A DNA stretch of 64,000 bases, taken from the NCBI GenBank assembly GCA_964425225.1, contig CAYRMD010000013.1, positions 9,682-73,681 of the forward strand. The letters are read 5' to 3'. The position numbers and the translations under genes were made by a program. The DNA is from BPJU01 sp964425225 (GTDB lineage: Bacteria; Planctomycetota; Planctomycetia; Pirellulales; Pirellulaceae). This document shows positions 1 through 10,000 of the stretch, in pieces. Positions within the stretch are counted from its first letter, which is position 1, and every line of letters starts with the position of its first letter. Under the pieces are notes generated by a model. That model made no database searches and was not told the DNA's origin. It worked only from the letters and a program-made list of their open reading frames with translations.

Positions 1-85
1 CATGGCGTAACAGGGTGCCACCGGCATGGAACTCGGCGTCGTCTGGATGCGCTCCAAACACCAACACGCGAAGCGGTCGCTCCAT
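1..85 (-). CDS. PIG-L (LmbE-like) deacetylase family protein, N-terminal fragment
   Basis: Only the first 28 codons are inside the window; the gene runs off the left edge. The translated start contains LVFGAHPDDAEFHAGG, the N-terminal zinc-binding signature of the PIG-L/LmbE family (usually AHPDDxE), where His, Asp and Asp bind the metal. Family members remove acetyl groups from N-acetylglucosaminyl and related sugar conjugates. The ATG at 85 has an AGGAG ribosome site 7-8 bases upstream, which supports the start. It is transcribed away from the secreted PHP-like gene at 311. The substrate cannot be predicted from this fragment. Confidence 0.8.
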   Translation of the reverse strand, partial: MERPLRVLVFGAHPDDAEFHAGGTLLRH

Positions 86-310
86 CCTCAACTCCTGTTG
101 ACGAAGCTCAAAGAAGACGGTCACCCGTCGAAGAAATGCAATTCCGCTATGATAATAGGGTGGCCGAAGATAGGCGCTAAGAGGCGTTGGACACAACCCT
201 TGCCCAGACGGCCGCGGTTAGGATGGACCGGGAGTGCGACTCGTTTTTCTACCGCATAGTACCGTTTTCGTTTCCAGTCGCCTCCTAAGTTACCACACAA
301 GGGACCTGCC

Positions 311-2470
311 ATGTGCCAATGGACGACGAATCGATGCGTGTACCTTTACGGTGCCATGTGGCTGGGTATCTTCTCTTGGAATTCGACGACACTTCTGGCC
401 GACGTGGACTTGAGTGGCTACCGAGTCCCATGCCGTATCGAATGCCGTGCGGTCGGCAATGAACTGGAAGTGGTGTGGCCGCTAGGTTCTCCGCCGGGTA
501 ATAACGGATTCCTGCGCTTAAGTGCCGACGCCGAACAGGCACCGATTCTCGAGCTAGGGTGGATCGATAACTCGCGCCGTGCTGTGGTGCTCCAAGATCA
601 AGAGCCAGTCTATTTTTTGACCGTGGGAACTCGTCAAATGCCTCCCAGCAAACCATCCTGGCAAAAATGGCTTACGTTTTTCGACAATCCTGCCCAGCGA
701 CCTCACCAGACCTACCGTACGGAGTGGACCGAGCGATTTTTGCGAGTTACCAGTCATGCGGATCGAGTAACGATTGACATTGGCCACTGTCGCGCAGGCC
801 CGTTCGAAGGTCGGTTGGTGATCGAGTTATATGCCGATTGCGGCTTGATCGCCTTTCGCGCTGTAGTAAGTACCACCCAGGACGATCGAGCGATTCTTTA
901 TGATGCGGCTCTGGCGGGGCCGATCCATCCGGCTCGAAGCGTCCTCTGGAAAGATACCGAAGACCGCTGGCAACAGGCACCGCTTCGTTCCGGTGAAGCA
1001 GCGCAACCCTTGTCGGTTCGCGGCCGAACGATTGTTATCGAAAGTAGCGCAGGATCGCTGGCTCTTTTCCCGCCGCCGCATCAGTACTTTTTCGCCCGGG
1101 ACTTGACCACGAATCTACGTTATGTGTGGTTCGGCCATGGATACCACCAACTCGAGCCGCGGCATGCCGTAGGGATTCGTACTGAAAAGACAGGAGGGGG
1201 CTCGTGGGTTCCCTGGTGTAATGCCCCGCCGGGCACACAGCAGCAGTTGACCCTGTTTGCACTTCTTTCGCCGCACGACGGGCAAACGGCCTGGAACGAG
1301 GCCCTCCGCTATACGAACCAGGATCGATTCCCGACAATGCCGGGCCGTGTAACCTTTACCAGCCACTACCACATGGCAGTGGCCGTGTCAGAAATGGAGG
1401 CGCAACGTCAGGGGCGAGGAGGCAGGATTCCGGAGTTCGTGGACGTCTTTAAACGCATGAACGTACAAGTCGTTCACTTAGCGGAATTCCACGGAGACGG
1501 CCACCCACAGGATCCCGGGCCACTGCGTTTGCCCGAACTTCAGATGATGTTTGCCGAGTGCCGCCGGCTGTCGGATGCGTCGTTCCTGCTATTGCCCGGC
1601 GAAGAGGCCAATCGACATCTGGGTCTGAACGAACCGGGCAAACATCCGGGACATTGGATGTGCCTATTTCCCAAACCGGTCTACTGGACGATGGTCCGCA
1701 ATCCCGACCAGTCGTTCCTGGAAGAACATCCGATGTACGGCCCTGTCTACCATGTGGGCAGTCGTGAGGAAATGATGCGCTTGCTGGTGCAAGAAAAAGG
1801 TCTGGCTTGGGTTGCCCACCCGCGGATCAAAGCATCGAGTTGGACTCCCGATATTTTTCGAAATGAAGACTTCTATCTTGCGGATTTCTTTCTAGGAGCT
1901 GCTTGGAAAGCTATGCCTACGGACTTTTCCCATGATCGACTTGGTATACGGGCTCTCGACTTGTTGGATGACATGGCAAACTGGGGACAGCGCAAATATC
2001 TTGTTGGCGAAGTCGACGTATTCAAAATCGATCATACTCACGAGCTGTATGGCCATATGAATATTAATTATCTCGAATTAGAAAAATTGCCCCGCTATGA
2101 AAATGGCTGGCAAGAAATATTAGATGTATTGCGCCAGGGGAGATTCTTTGTAACGACGGGAGAAGTACTGATAGAAGATTTTCGGATAAACGGGATTTCC
2201 GGCGGAGGTGAGGTTAAGCTACCGCCGGATGGCAAAGTAACGTTGCAACTTACGGTAAGATGGACGTTTCCTCCGCGCTTCATATTAATAAGCTCTGGTG
2301 ACGGTAAAAATGTGTATCATGACCGCATCGATCTAAGTAGTGAAAAAGCCTTCGCTCGCACCGTGCTCGAACGCTCATTGGAGCTCGAAGGACGCTTGTG
2401 GGTGCGAATCGAAGCATGGGACGTGGGGGTCAACGGAGCGTTCAGTCAGCCCGTCTGGTTGGTGCGATAG
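311..2470 (+). CDS. Secreted PHP/amidohydrolase-like protein of unknown substrate
   Basis: A 719-residue protein with a hydrophobic N-terminus that looks like a signal peptide (about residues 10-30), so probably exported. An AAGGGA site precedes the ATG. Residues about 30-330 look like a beta-rich domain without an obvious family. Around residue 345 a PHP-like region begins: a His-x-His pair (SHYHM), then EFHGDGH near residue 395, LLPGEEAN near 430, and WVAHPR near 500. These His/Asp/Glu clusters fit a metal-dependent hydrolase of the PHP or amidohydrolase fold. A beta-rich C-terminal domain follows. Assignment to PHP is by motif only; the reaction is unknown. The frame is intact and ends in TAG. 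Confidence 0.6.
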   Translation: MCQWTTNRCVYLYGAMWLGIFSWNSTTLLADVDLSGYRVPCRIECRAVGNELEVVWPLGSPPGNNGFLRLSADAEQAPILELGWIDNSRRAVVLQDQEPVYFLTVGTRQMPPSKPSWQKWLTFFDNPAQRPHQTYRTEWTERFLRVTSHADRVTIDIGHCRAGPFEGRLVIELYADCGLIAFRAVVSTTQDDRAILYDAALAGPIHPARSVLWKDTEDRWQQAPLRSGEAAQPLSVRGRTIVIESSAGSLALFPPPHQYFFARDLTTNLRYVWFGHGYHQLEPRHAVGIRTEKTGGGSWVPWCNAPPGTQQQLTLFALLSPHDGQTAWNEALRYTNQDRFPTMPGRVTFTSHYHMAVAVSEMEAQRQGRGGRIPEFVDVFKRMNVQVVHLAEFHGDGHPQDPGPLRLPELQMMFAECRRLSDASFLLLPGEEANRHLGLNEPGKHPGHWMCLFPKPVYWTMVRNPDQSFLEEHPMYGPVYHVGSREEMMRLLVQEKGLAWVAHPRIKASSWTPDIFRNEDFYLADFFLGAAWKAMPTDFSHDRLGIRALDLLDDMANWGQRKYLVGEVDVFKIDHTHELYGHMNINYLELEKLPRYENGWQEILDVLRQGRFFVTTGEVLIEDFRINGISGGGEVKLPPDGKVTLQLTVRWTFPPRFILISSGDGKNVYHDRIDLSSEKAFARTVLERSLELEGRLWVRIEAWDVGVNGAFSQPVWLVR

Positions 2471-2475
2471 CGGGT

Positions 2476-2537
2476 ATCCGACGGACTATTCTCGTTCTCG
2501 AATAGCTAGCGGGTGCAAATTCCTGCCGACGTCGGAT
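2476..2537. terminator. Nested inverted repeat between convergent genes (terminator candidate)
   Basis: An outer pair ATCCGAC (2476-2482) and GTCGGAT (2531-2537) encloses an inner hairpin CTATTC (2486-2491) and GAATAG (2500-2505). It starts just after the stop of the PHP-like gene and lies before the end of convergent thrC. There is no long T run, so an intrinsic terminator is only a possibility. Confidence 0.35.
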
Positions 2538-2683
2538 TGGGTTAGGGCTGCCGACAAGAAAAAAAGAGGGCTGTGATTGGGGCGGGTCTTAGCGCATGTG
2601 CCAAGAAAAGGCCAGTGGATCATGCCGAGGTCACGACTTGCTCGGTTCCATCCGAGCGCAGAGGAAAGACCGGCCGCAAAGGG

Positions 2684-3883
2684 TTATTCCAGGCGGCCAT
2701 CCCAATCACGGATCTTAGTGGCGAGTGCTTCGGTGTATTTCAAAGCGGTAGCCGTATTGAAAAGCACCACGTGTTCATGGGGCTCGATCCATCCGCGCGC
2801 CCGTAAAGCATCCAGGGCTCCGACGCAGGCGGCTGCTTCGGGGCAGATCGGGATCCCAGTCAATTGCGTTGCTTGACGCATCCACGAGCTAATGGAGGCT
2901 TCGGGTACAGCCACGGCGATCCCACGGCTTTCACGCAGCGTGTCCAACATCATAAAGTCGCCAATGGCTGACGGAACGCGTATTCCGGAGGCAATGGTGT
3001 GGGCCTCCTTGAAGGGTTCAGCAAAGCGATCGCCTCTTTCGAAGGCGCGCACGATGGGACAGCAGCCGTCGGATTGCACCGCTACCATACGGGGCAACTT
3101 CTCTTTTTTTAGCCACCCGAGGGCTAACAGTTCTTGGAAGGCCTTCCACATTCCGATCAATCCTGTGCCGCCGCCTGTCGGATACAAGATCACATCGGGA
3201 AGGTGCCAATTGAATTGTTCGGCTAATTCCAATCCCATGGTTTTCTTGCCTTCCAACCGGTACGGTTCGCGAAGCGTCGACAGGTCGAGCCATTCCAGTT
3301 GCGGCGCGAGTTCGCGCACGATTTTTCCGCACTCACCGATCAAACCGGCTACTCGGTAGACGCGTGCACCCGCTAGCGCGGCTTCGTATTGATTGACAAG
3401 CGGGGTATCGTTGGGCATGAATACATACGCTTCCATTCCCGCGGCGGCGGCATAGAGCGCCGCAGCACCACCAGCATTCCCCGCTGTGGGCAAAGCGACG
3501 CGTCGCACTCCGAATCGCCGGGCCATGCTAATGGCCATCGTCATCCCACGACTCTTGAACGTACCTCCAGGTAAACGCGATTCGTCCTTGATCCATAAGT
3601 TTGTTACTCCCACGCTCTGACCCAAGCGCGAAGCAGGCAACAATGGTGTGATCGACTCGCCTAACGTGACCGGCTCGAATTCGGGCGGCAAGGGAAGCAA
3701 TTCCCGATATCGCCACAGGGTGGCCGCTCGTGGAGCAATACACGAAGGATCGATTCTCTTCGCGATCGCCGAAAGATCATAGCGTACCCACAGCGGGCGT
3801 TCGGCATGGGTCGTATGCAGCGACTCGGCTGAAAAGCGAGTGCCGTCGATAGCCGATTCCAGGTGACTGACAAAGTAGCTCAT
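2684..3883 (-). CDS. thrC: Threonine synthase (PLP-dependent)
   Basis: A 399-residue PLP enzyme of the tryptophan synthase beta fold. It would convert O-phosphohomoserine to threonine. The lysine expected to hold PLP is Lys110 in LPGGTFKSRG, and TGGGTG near residue 240 matches the glycine-rich phosphate-binding loop. Length and the N-terminal leader before the catalytic domain fit the bacterial/archaeal threonine synthase subgroup rather than the shorter threonine dehydratases, although that related family is the main alternative. Its ATG lies 5 bases after the addA stop, so it is probably the last gene of the aroH-addB-addA-thrC operon. Confidence 0.85.
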   Translation of the reverse strand: MSYFVSHLESAIDGTRFSAESLHTTHAERPLWVRYDLSAIAKRIDPSCIAPRAATLWRYRELLPLPPEFEPVTLGESITPLLPASRLGQSVGVTNLWIKDESRLPGGTFKSRGMTMAISMARRFGVRRVALPTAGNAGGAAALYAAAAGMEAYVFMPNDTPLVNQYEAALAGARVYRVAGLIGECGKIVRELAPQLEWLDLSTLREPYRLEGKKTMGLELAEQFNWHLPDVILYPTGGGTGLIGMWKAFQELLALGWLKKEKLPRMVAVQSDGCCPIVRAFERGDRFAEPFKEAHTIASGIRVPSAIGDFMMLDTLRESRGIAVAVPEASISSWMRQATQLTGIPICPEAAACVGALDALRARGWIEPHEHVVLFNTATALKYTEALATKIRDWDGRLE

Positions 3884-3888
3884 TCAGT

Positions 3889-6800
3889 TCACTCCAGGGT
3901 TACCACTGGTCCGCTCGGAACAAACAACAGTCGAACGCGTACCGCAGCACGCGAAAGTTGGTACAGCTCTTGAATCAATGCGCGATAAGCTTCTTGCTGG
4001 GGGCGGTAATATTCGACAAGCCGCTGAACGGCAGCAGGGACGTCGGATTCAAGAGAATCGGTTTTGTAGTCGAGAATGTCAGCCGCCAGAACACGTCCTT
4101 CCTGGCGTCCTAAGATAAGCCTATCGATACTGCCGGAGAGCAGTTGATTTTGCCATTTGCCTAGAACACGGCGCTCGGTGAATACTTCCCATCGCACTGT
4201 TCGTGAACCATCGGGGTCGGAGCTCCACCACGGGCGAGCTGCTTCATAGGACGAACGGCTCAGGGCGCGTTGTAGATCTGGATGAGAAAGTGCATGGCGA
4301 AAGACTTCAAGCAGGCGATCTTGGTCAAGCTTCAGCCCGGAGCTGTAGGCGAACGTGCACAAGGCGCGTCGCAAAGCAGGCTCGTCATAGCGAAAATCTT
4401 CATACCAGTGAACGTATTGAAACAGTACGTGCATTGCACTGCCCCAGGCCAATGCGCGGGCGCGATCGTCACTTAACACGTGCGTTGCCTTGATACGCCG
4501 GTGCCCTTGCAGGCGAGAAGGTGACGTGTATAAGGGAGCCTCAGGTGCCCGACCAAAGCGGATGGGTGTCGGGGGTACGATGACCGATTCAGCGGCCTTC
4601 GCCGAAACAGTGTGACGGTACCAACGGGCATCTCCGTGCTCGAACACCACTTGCTTTGGTTCCAGAGGGGCATTTTCTACCAGAGCCATTCGCAGTAAGC
4701 CCACCGGAGTGGCTTCCCACGTTCGATTGCCAGTGCGTGGGGGAACTATGATGTGAAGAACATGCACGGCTCGTGTAATAGCTACGTACATCAAGCAGAG
4801 CGATTCAATTACCCGCCGGTATTCATCTTCGGCAAACGTTTTTTGATACGCTTCGGGAAGAATCTCTTGAAGTTCCGCGCGGCGGTAAACACACACGCGT
4901 TCCACCGGTCCGGTGCCGTCTTTGCGTTGCACAACGCAATAGGGCGGACGTTGCTTGAGTGGAAAGTCAAGTTCCGGCAGCACTACGATATCGAATTCCA
5001 GTCCTTTGGCTTGATGAATCGTCATCACGCGTACCGGCGCCGACTTTGGATCGGCGGCTCGGCGCTGTTCGATCCATTGCACGAACTCTGCAGGGCGCAA
5101 AGTCGCCTGCGACTGGAATTCGTATGCCGCGTTGACGAATTGCAGGAGGCGCGATGCTTCTCGATCATCGACCGCGTCCAGGATATGTTGCACGAGTCGT
5201 CGCATTACCGGGCCATAACCGTCGTTACACAAGTCCGCTCGGATCCTTTGGGACAAATCCAACGCTGCTTCATCAGACCGCCAATCGGTGTACTTGATAG
5301 CAGCCCCAAGCGGGCTGGTAGCGACATGATACCGGGCCGGCAAATGACCCGGATTATCGACTAGTTGAAGGAGGGATAGGATAACAGTGACGGGAGCTGC
5401 GTCGGTCAAGGGATTGCCGCCTTCCTCGCTAGCGGCAATGCGCCGCCGGCGCAGTTCGTAAATCGTCTCGGCTACCGCTTGATTCGTGCGCGTGAGTACT
5501 CCAATGCAGAATCCCGGAGCTTGCTTCAGCCACTGTTCGACACACTCGGCTGCACGCACGAGCGAGGGGCGAATGGCCGGTTTCTCAGCGCCGTCGGTCT
5601 CGTCGCACGAATCGTCCGTGACGCTATCGGACGGGCTGACTTCCATCACCACGTAACCGGGAGTATCCCGCTTAACGGTCGTGTGGGGCTCGAACTGCTG
5701 CGACCAGTCGTCGATAGCGCGACGCGTAGGCTCGGATACCTCCCCGCTCTTGCCGAGATTCTTTACGGCCTCTTTGATGTTTTGGAAAATGCGATTCACG
5801 ATGTCGATGATCGGTTGAGCCGACCGATAACTGGTCGTGAGCGATCGGGATTGCAGCGATTCGATGCGCTGCTGGACGACATCGAAAATAGCGGCACAAC
5901 CACCTCGCCAGCCATAGATCGCTTGCTTTACGTCTCCGACGCACCAAAATGAGCCGTTTTTCCCCTGGGACAGAGCCCACCGAGTAAAGGGTTCCAGCAC
6001 GCGCCACTGGGGCGGAGACGTATCTTGAAACTCGTCGATCAACAGATGGTGGATGGGCGAGTCGATACGAAACAGGGCCAGGTCGACTTTATTCTCCGAA
6101 AGATTGCGGGCCAAACAGAGCGTGATATCGTCGAATCCAACGGCGTGCGATCGGTATATGCACTGTCGGTAGTGATGATCGAACCGTTCCAACAATTCAT
6201 AGGTGGCCATCGTTTGCGCTCGCCACTGTTCGGTCAGGCGTGCCCGTACGTGATCCGCTAATTGAAGGTAGGCGCGTAAAATCGGTTTGGGGAGCTCTTT
6301 TCGATAATAGGTCGTTTGCCCGCGCAGCACAGCCGCGAGCAACCCAGTTTCCACCATGGTTTCCCATTGTTCTTTTTCGAGTCGCTCTAAGTCTTTCGTC
6401 AGCGCTTCTTGCAAACGTTTATCGCTTGTGGACTTTGATTGCTCGAGGGTTTCGTGCACTTTGGCAAGCTCTTTGTGAGACATGCGCCGGCCTACAATGG
6501 GCATGTCCCAGGCAGAGCGCGGGGAATCTTGGTAAATGGGATACAATTCGCTGATGATGCGCTCCAGGCGCGCCGCAACGGGGCGATCAGCGCCCCCCTG
6601 GTTGATAAGCAGTACGAGGCGTTCTAGGTCGGCTGGGTTTTCGCTGTTCAGTAACTCACCCAGCGCCAGGCGCTTGAACTGCTCGTCTTGATGCTCGTCG
6701 AGAATGGTCCAGCCCAGCGGTAGTCCAACTTCCAGCGCTGCACTGTGGCCGATACGCGAGAAAAACGAATCCAGGGTTGTGATGCGAACCCGATGCAGAT

Positions 6801-7149
6801 GGCTGACGAGCTCATCGAGCAGTTGTTGAGCGCGCTCGACGGTGATCGGCCGGTCCACAGCAGCACTTAATTCTCGGAGTGCCCCGGGTTCTTGGACCGC
6901 CAACGCCAGACGCAATAGCACCCGCTCGAGTATCTCGCCGGCTGCCTTTCGAGTAAACGTGCTGGCAACGATCTGTTCCGGAGGCACACCGTCGAAAAGC
7001 AATTGTATATAGCGGTTGGTCAATTGGTAGGTTTTCCCCGTGCCTGCCGAGGCCCGAATCACCACGTTGCTGCTCGTGCCTGCTGCCGGACAAGCTCTGT
7101 CATTCACCGGGAAAGTCTCCGTTGCAGAACCGTTTCTTGACAGATCCAA
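3889..7149 (-). CDS. addA: AddA-type ATP-dependent helicase-nuclease (RecB-like)
   Basis: A 1086-residue superfamily 1 helicase with a C-terminal PD-(D/E)XK nuclease. Visible helicase motifs: Walker A ASAGTGKT (residues 33-40), Walker B IDEFQDTSP, GDVKQAIYGWRGG (motif III region), MTIHQAKGLEF (motif V) and YVAITRA (motif VI). The nuclease end shows GSIDRL followed by ILDYKTD, the metal-binding and catalytic core. In the AddAB complex this subunit unwinds and trims DNA ends for RecA loading in double-strand break repair. Its first 46 bases overlap the end of addB in another frame, which suggests translational coupling. Length is close to typical AddA. Confidence 0.9.
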   Translation of the reverse strand: MDLSRNGSATETFPVNDRACPAAGTSSNVVIRASAGTGKTYQLTNRYIQLLFDGVPPEQIVASTFTRKAAGEILERVLLRLALAVQEPGALRELSAAVDRPITVERAQQLLDELVSHLHRVRITTLDSFFSRIGHSAALEVGLPLGWTILDEHQDEQFKRLALGELLNSENPADLERLVLLINQGGADRPVAARLERIISELYPIYQDSPRSAWDMPIVGRRMSHKELAKVHETLEQSKSTSDKRLQEALTKDLERLEKEQWETMVETGLLAAVLRGQTTYYRKELPKPILRAYLQLADHVRARLTEQWRAQTMATYELLERFDHHYRQCIYRSHAVGFDDITLCLARNLSENKVDLALFRIDSPIHHLLIDEFQDTSPPQWRVLEPFTRWALSQGKNGSFWCVGDVKQAIYGWRGGCAAIFDVVQQRIESLQSRSLTTSYRSAQPIIDIVNRIFQNIKEAVKNLGKSGEVSEPTRRAIDDWSQQFEPHTTVKRDTPGYVVMEVSPSDSVTDDSCDETDGAEKPAIRPSLVRAAECVEQWLKQAPGFCIGVLTRTNQAVAETIYELRRRRIAASEEGGNPLTDAAPVTVILSLLQLVDNPGHLPARYHVATSPLGAAIKYTDWRSDEAALDLSQRIRADLCNDGYGPVMRRLVQHILDAVDDREASRLLQFVNAAYEFQSQATLRPAEFVQWIEQRRAADPKSAPVRVMTIHQAKGLEFDIVVLPELDFPLKQRPPYCVVQRKDGTGPVERVCVYRRAELQEILPEAYQKTFAEDEYRRVIESLCLMYVAITRAVHVLHIIVPPRTGNRTWEATPVGLLRMALVENAPLEPKQVVFEHGDARWYRHTVSAKAAESVIVPPTPIRFGRAPEAPLYTSPSRLQGHRRIKATHVLSDDRARALAWGSAMHVLFQYVHWYEDFRYDEPALRRALCTFAYSSGLKLDQDRLLEVFRHALSHPDLQRALSRSSYEAARPWWSSDPDGSRTVRWEVFTERRVLGKWQNQLLSGSIDRLILGRQEGRVLAADILDYKTDSLESDVPAAVQRLVEYYRPQQEAYRALIQELYQLSRAAVRVRLLFVPSGPVVTLE

Positions 7150-9944
7150 GCGAAATCATCCCACGAAGTGGCTAACGACTGCGGAGGCCAAAACTGCTGG
7201 GATGCTATCGCTCGGAGCACTTGACACAAGCGTTCGTCTGCTTCGCGAAGGTCCTTGGGGCCCCAACTGGCAAAATGCTGGCGCGTCGAGGCAGGATCTT
7301 TGGGGAGATTGATGTAACCGAGTTGTGTAGTGCCCGATACGCCTAGCTGGCGCGCAAGAAACCGGTAAGCGGGCAACTGTAAGTCCACCCATTCCCGCTT
7401 TTCGACTCCTTCTACGGTAACACGCCGGCAGTGAGTCTGGTCAGGGCTTTCCGCTCGTTCCGACGATTTGTAGTCGAAAACGGCCCATTCTCCGGTGGCT
7501 TCATGGCGATCGATGCGGTCGATGCGGCCTATCAATTGCAACGCTACGTTTTCCAAGCCCGGTATACGACTTACCGGTAGCGTTACCGTGGCCTCGATAT
7601 GTTGAATCCGCCACCCGTTGCTTATCCATTGGCTTTGCCATTGAGCAAAAGCCGTCAACCTTCTACGGAGTTGTGCTAGTTGGATCTGGAGAGCCGGAAG
7701 TCGTTCGTGCCCGAACCGCTCCGTTGCTTCGTGCTCGAATATTTCCATCAGCACGGCCTCGATGCGCGTGGCTTCGGTTTGGTCTTTTTCAGGGGACAGA
7801 CCGAACCGCCGCAGGACCGCGTGAAGTAAAGTACCGAAGGCCAGGGCATCTAATTCTTGAACTTCGTCGATGGTTGAATCGAGTTTAAGGACATGCCGCA
7901 AATAGAAGCGATAGGGACACTGCAGGTAATCCCGTAGCGACGTAACCGATATCTCGTCGATCGCTGTATCCCCAGCGGGTGCCGGTACGTGGAACCGGCT
8001 CTCCACGTTGCTAGTCGAAGCGGCCACCGGGCCGACACGGGGACCAGGAGAAGTACCTGCATCCGAACGAGCCGGCCGATAGAATCGCAGGATGCGCTGG
8101 ACGACCAGTGTGGGCTTGCCGCGCAGAGCGAGCCGACTCGGTGCTAGCGGCTCGTCAAGAGCATTACGGCGAGCCACGAAAAACCTCACGTCCTTTCGGC
8201 TTTCCAAAAGCAACCGCGTCGCGTAGGCATCGCGTGCTAGTCGGCGCCGGTTATCAAGTAAGCCCAGATGGCGGCGCAGCGCATTGGGCAAAAATAAGTC
8301 TGCGTTGACACTCTCCGGAATGTAACCTTCGTTGTACGTAGTGACGAGGGCATATGGCGCTGGGTCCAACGGTAAATCCAGCCAACCTAACAACTCGATT
8401 GCAGAAGGATCCGAAGCCGGCGCTGCCGTGTGATCCGAAAGCATTTCAAATAGCAGTTCCTCAAGTTCATTTAAGTCTAGGGTGCTTAATATTTCATGGG
8501 GTAGATGAGAAATGTCTTCTAATACATTTCTAATACACGACAGTGCTTCAAGGCTCTCCTGATGCTCGGCGGAATCGATAACGAATTCGCTGTGGTCGTA
8601 AACGGTTTGAAGGAGTGAGGTTAACGTTTTACTCCAATATTGGGGCGGCCGGCGATCCGGAACCAGACCAGAGAGCCAGCCATGGATCAACTGGAGAACG
8701 GAGGCGACGAGGGATTGCGAAGCCGGCCCAACGGCCAACGGCAACGTCGCGCGGGGGACGAGATGGCGGGCACGATAACGGTCACAATCCAGCAGCCAGC
8801 GCGGTGTGCCAAGTTGGCGAGTGAGCCAAGCAGAAACATCGGGATGTCGCACTAGGGCGGCTAGGTCGGTGAAATAGTAGCCTTGGGCGAAGGCTAATGC
8901 AGCGTACAACAACAAGGCGGGAGCCGTCTGCGAAACAGGGCGCCCCAAAGCCCAACGGACTGATGCCTGTCGATCCTCAATAGCGCGCACCAAATACGGA
9001 ACCAATGCTGGATCGGGGACGGCCACGCGAACCTGGTCAGGGCCGAGCCGGGGTGCCCAGGCTGCCAGAAGTTCGCCGACCCTTTCGGCTTGCTGGGCCG
9101 GTCCGTCGACCAGTTCCAATTGGTCGGTGGAAAAAGAGAGTTCGTCGCCACACCAATAATCGACATCCAAACAGCCGGTTGCATCGAAGCCGGCGGCACA
9201 GCCCTCTGGGGCGAAAACCAATACTGTGACGCGACAAGCCACTTGTTCCAACATCCGCCGGATAGTGCGATTTAGGTCCACAGAACCGACCAACACCACG
9301 TCCCAAGTCGTACGGCATTCAGATTTTTCGACGGCTACAAGTCGAGCCGTTTGAGGATCCCATAAGCCGAGCGAATCGGTAGTTTCTAGGTAACGTTGTT
9401 GTAGGTCGCTCAAAAGCTGCCAGCGCTCCAGCTCGCGACGCCTCACCGATTCTGCATAGCCCTCGGAATGCTGTTTCCAAAAGTTGTATACATCCTCGAA
9501 ACGAAACCCCTCGCCAGCCAGTTCGGCGTGCAACGTTTTCAAGCGCAGCGCAAGTTCCCACAAGGTCCGCTGCGATTTGGGACCGGTTGCGCCGTACAAA
9601 GGATCGAGTTGCCCTTCCTGAGTTTGCACCAACAATTGATGCCAAACCGCTTGCTGCAAAAGGTCGCCGGCAAGGGGACGCTGTGCGGGGTAGAGTTGTT
9701 CCGGTAGGCGACTGATCGTTTCGAGGCGGGGAGGAAGCAGCGGGCAATGTGCTTCGCGTGCGCAGCGCTCCAACAAGCGTTGCATCTGGTGAATGGCATG
9801 GCGCGTCGGCAATACCACGATTACCTGCTGCATGTTCCATTCGCCGGAAGCTGTTCGGGTTGGACCATAGCGCGCCAAAAGCCACTGTACGGCTCGCTCG
9901 AGCAACCCCGAATGCCAATCTAAGAACACCCGGTCGATCGCCAT
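7104..9944 (-). CDS. addB: AddB-type subunit, PD-(D/E)XK nuclease with degenerate helicase
   Basis: A 946-residue partner of AddA. The C-terminal third has the RecB-family nuclease signature: LRDYLQCPYRFYLRHVL, then FGTLLHAVLRRFG, then GRIDRIDRH, FDYKSSE and QLPAYRFLA. The N-terminal half is helicase-like, but I see no Walker A motif: the first strand reads VIVVLPTRHAIHQM where GxxGxGKT would be expected. The Fe-S cluster of classical AddB also needs a C-terminal Cys-x2-Cys-x5-Cys; here only one cysteine (WICQETV) is present near the end. It is therefore a divergent AddB that probably has nuclease but not motor activity. It lies 56 bases after aroH and overlaps addA. Confidence 0.85.
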   Translation of the reverse strand: MAIDRVFLDWHSGLLERAVQWLLARYGPTRTASGEWNMQQVIVVLPTRHAIHQMQRLLERCAREAHCPLLPPRLETISRLPEQLYPAQRPLAGDLLQQAVWHQLLVQTQEGQLDPLYGATGPKSQRTLWELALRLKTLHAELAGEGFRFEDVYNFWKQHSEGYAESVRRRELERWQLLSDLQQRYLETTDSLGLWDPQTARLVAVEKSECRTTWDVVLVGSVDLNRTIRRMLEQVACRVTVLVFAPEGCAAGFDATGCLDVDYWCGDELSFSTDQLELVDGPAQQAERVGELLAAWAPRLGPDQVRVAVPDPALVPYLVRAIEDRQASVRWALGRPVSQTAPALLLYAALAFAQGYYFTDLAALVRHPDVSAWLTRQLGTPRWLLDCDRYRARHLVPRATLPLAVGPASQSLVASVLQLIHGWLSGLVPDRRPPQYWSKTLTSLLQTVYDHSEFVIDSAEHQESLEALSCIRNVLEDISHLPHEILSTLDLNELEELLFEMLSDHTAAPASDPSAIELLGWLDLPLDPAPYALVTTYNEGYIPESVNADLFLPNALRRHLGLLDNRRRLARDAYATRLLLESRKDVRFFVARRNALDEPLAPSRLALRGKPTLVVQRILRFYRPARSDAGTSPGPRVGPVAASTSNVESRFHVPAPAGDTAIDEISVTSLRDYLQCPYRFYLRHVLKLDSTIDEVQELDALAFGTLLHAVLRRFGLSPEKDQTEATRIEAVLMEIFEHEATERFGHERLPALQIQLAQLRRRLTAFAQWQSQWISNGWRIQHIEATVTLPVSRIPGLENVALQLIGRIDRIDRHEATGEWAVFDYKSSERAESPDQTHCRRVTVEGVEKREWVDLQLPAYRFLARQLGVSGTTQLGYINLPKDPASTRQHFASWGPKDLREADERLCQVLRAIASQQFWPPQSLATSWDDFAWICQETVLQRRLSR

Positions 9945-10000
9945 CCCGCTATCCTTCTGTCACGGAGCTCGGTCGCAGATAATCGCCGTGGCGAAACATC

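Noticed and set aside
4753..5364. 203-codon plus-strand open frame
   Set aside because: Lies inside addA on the opposite strand; no recognisable domain and no ribosome site.
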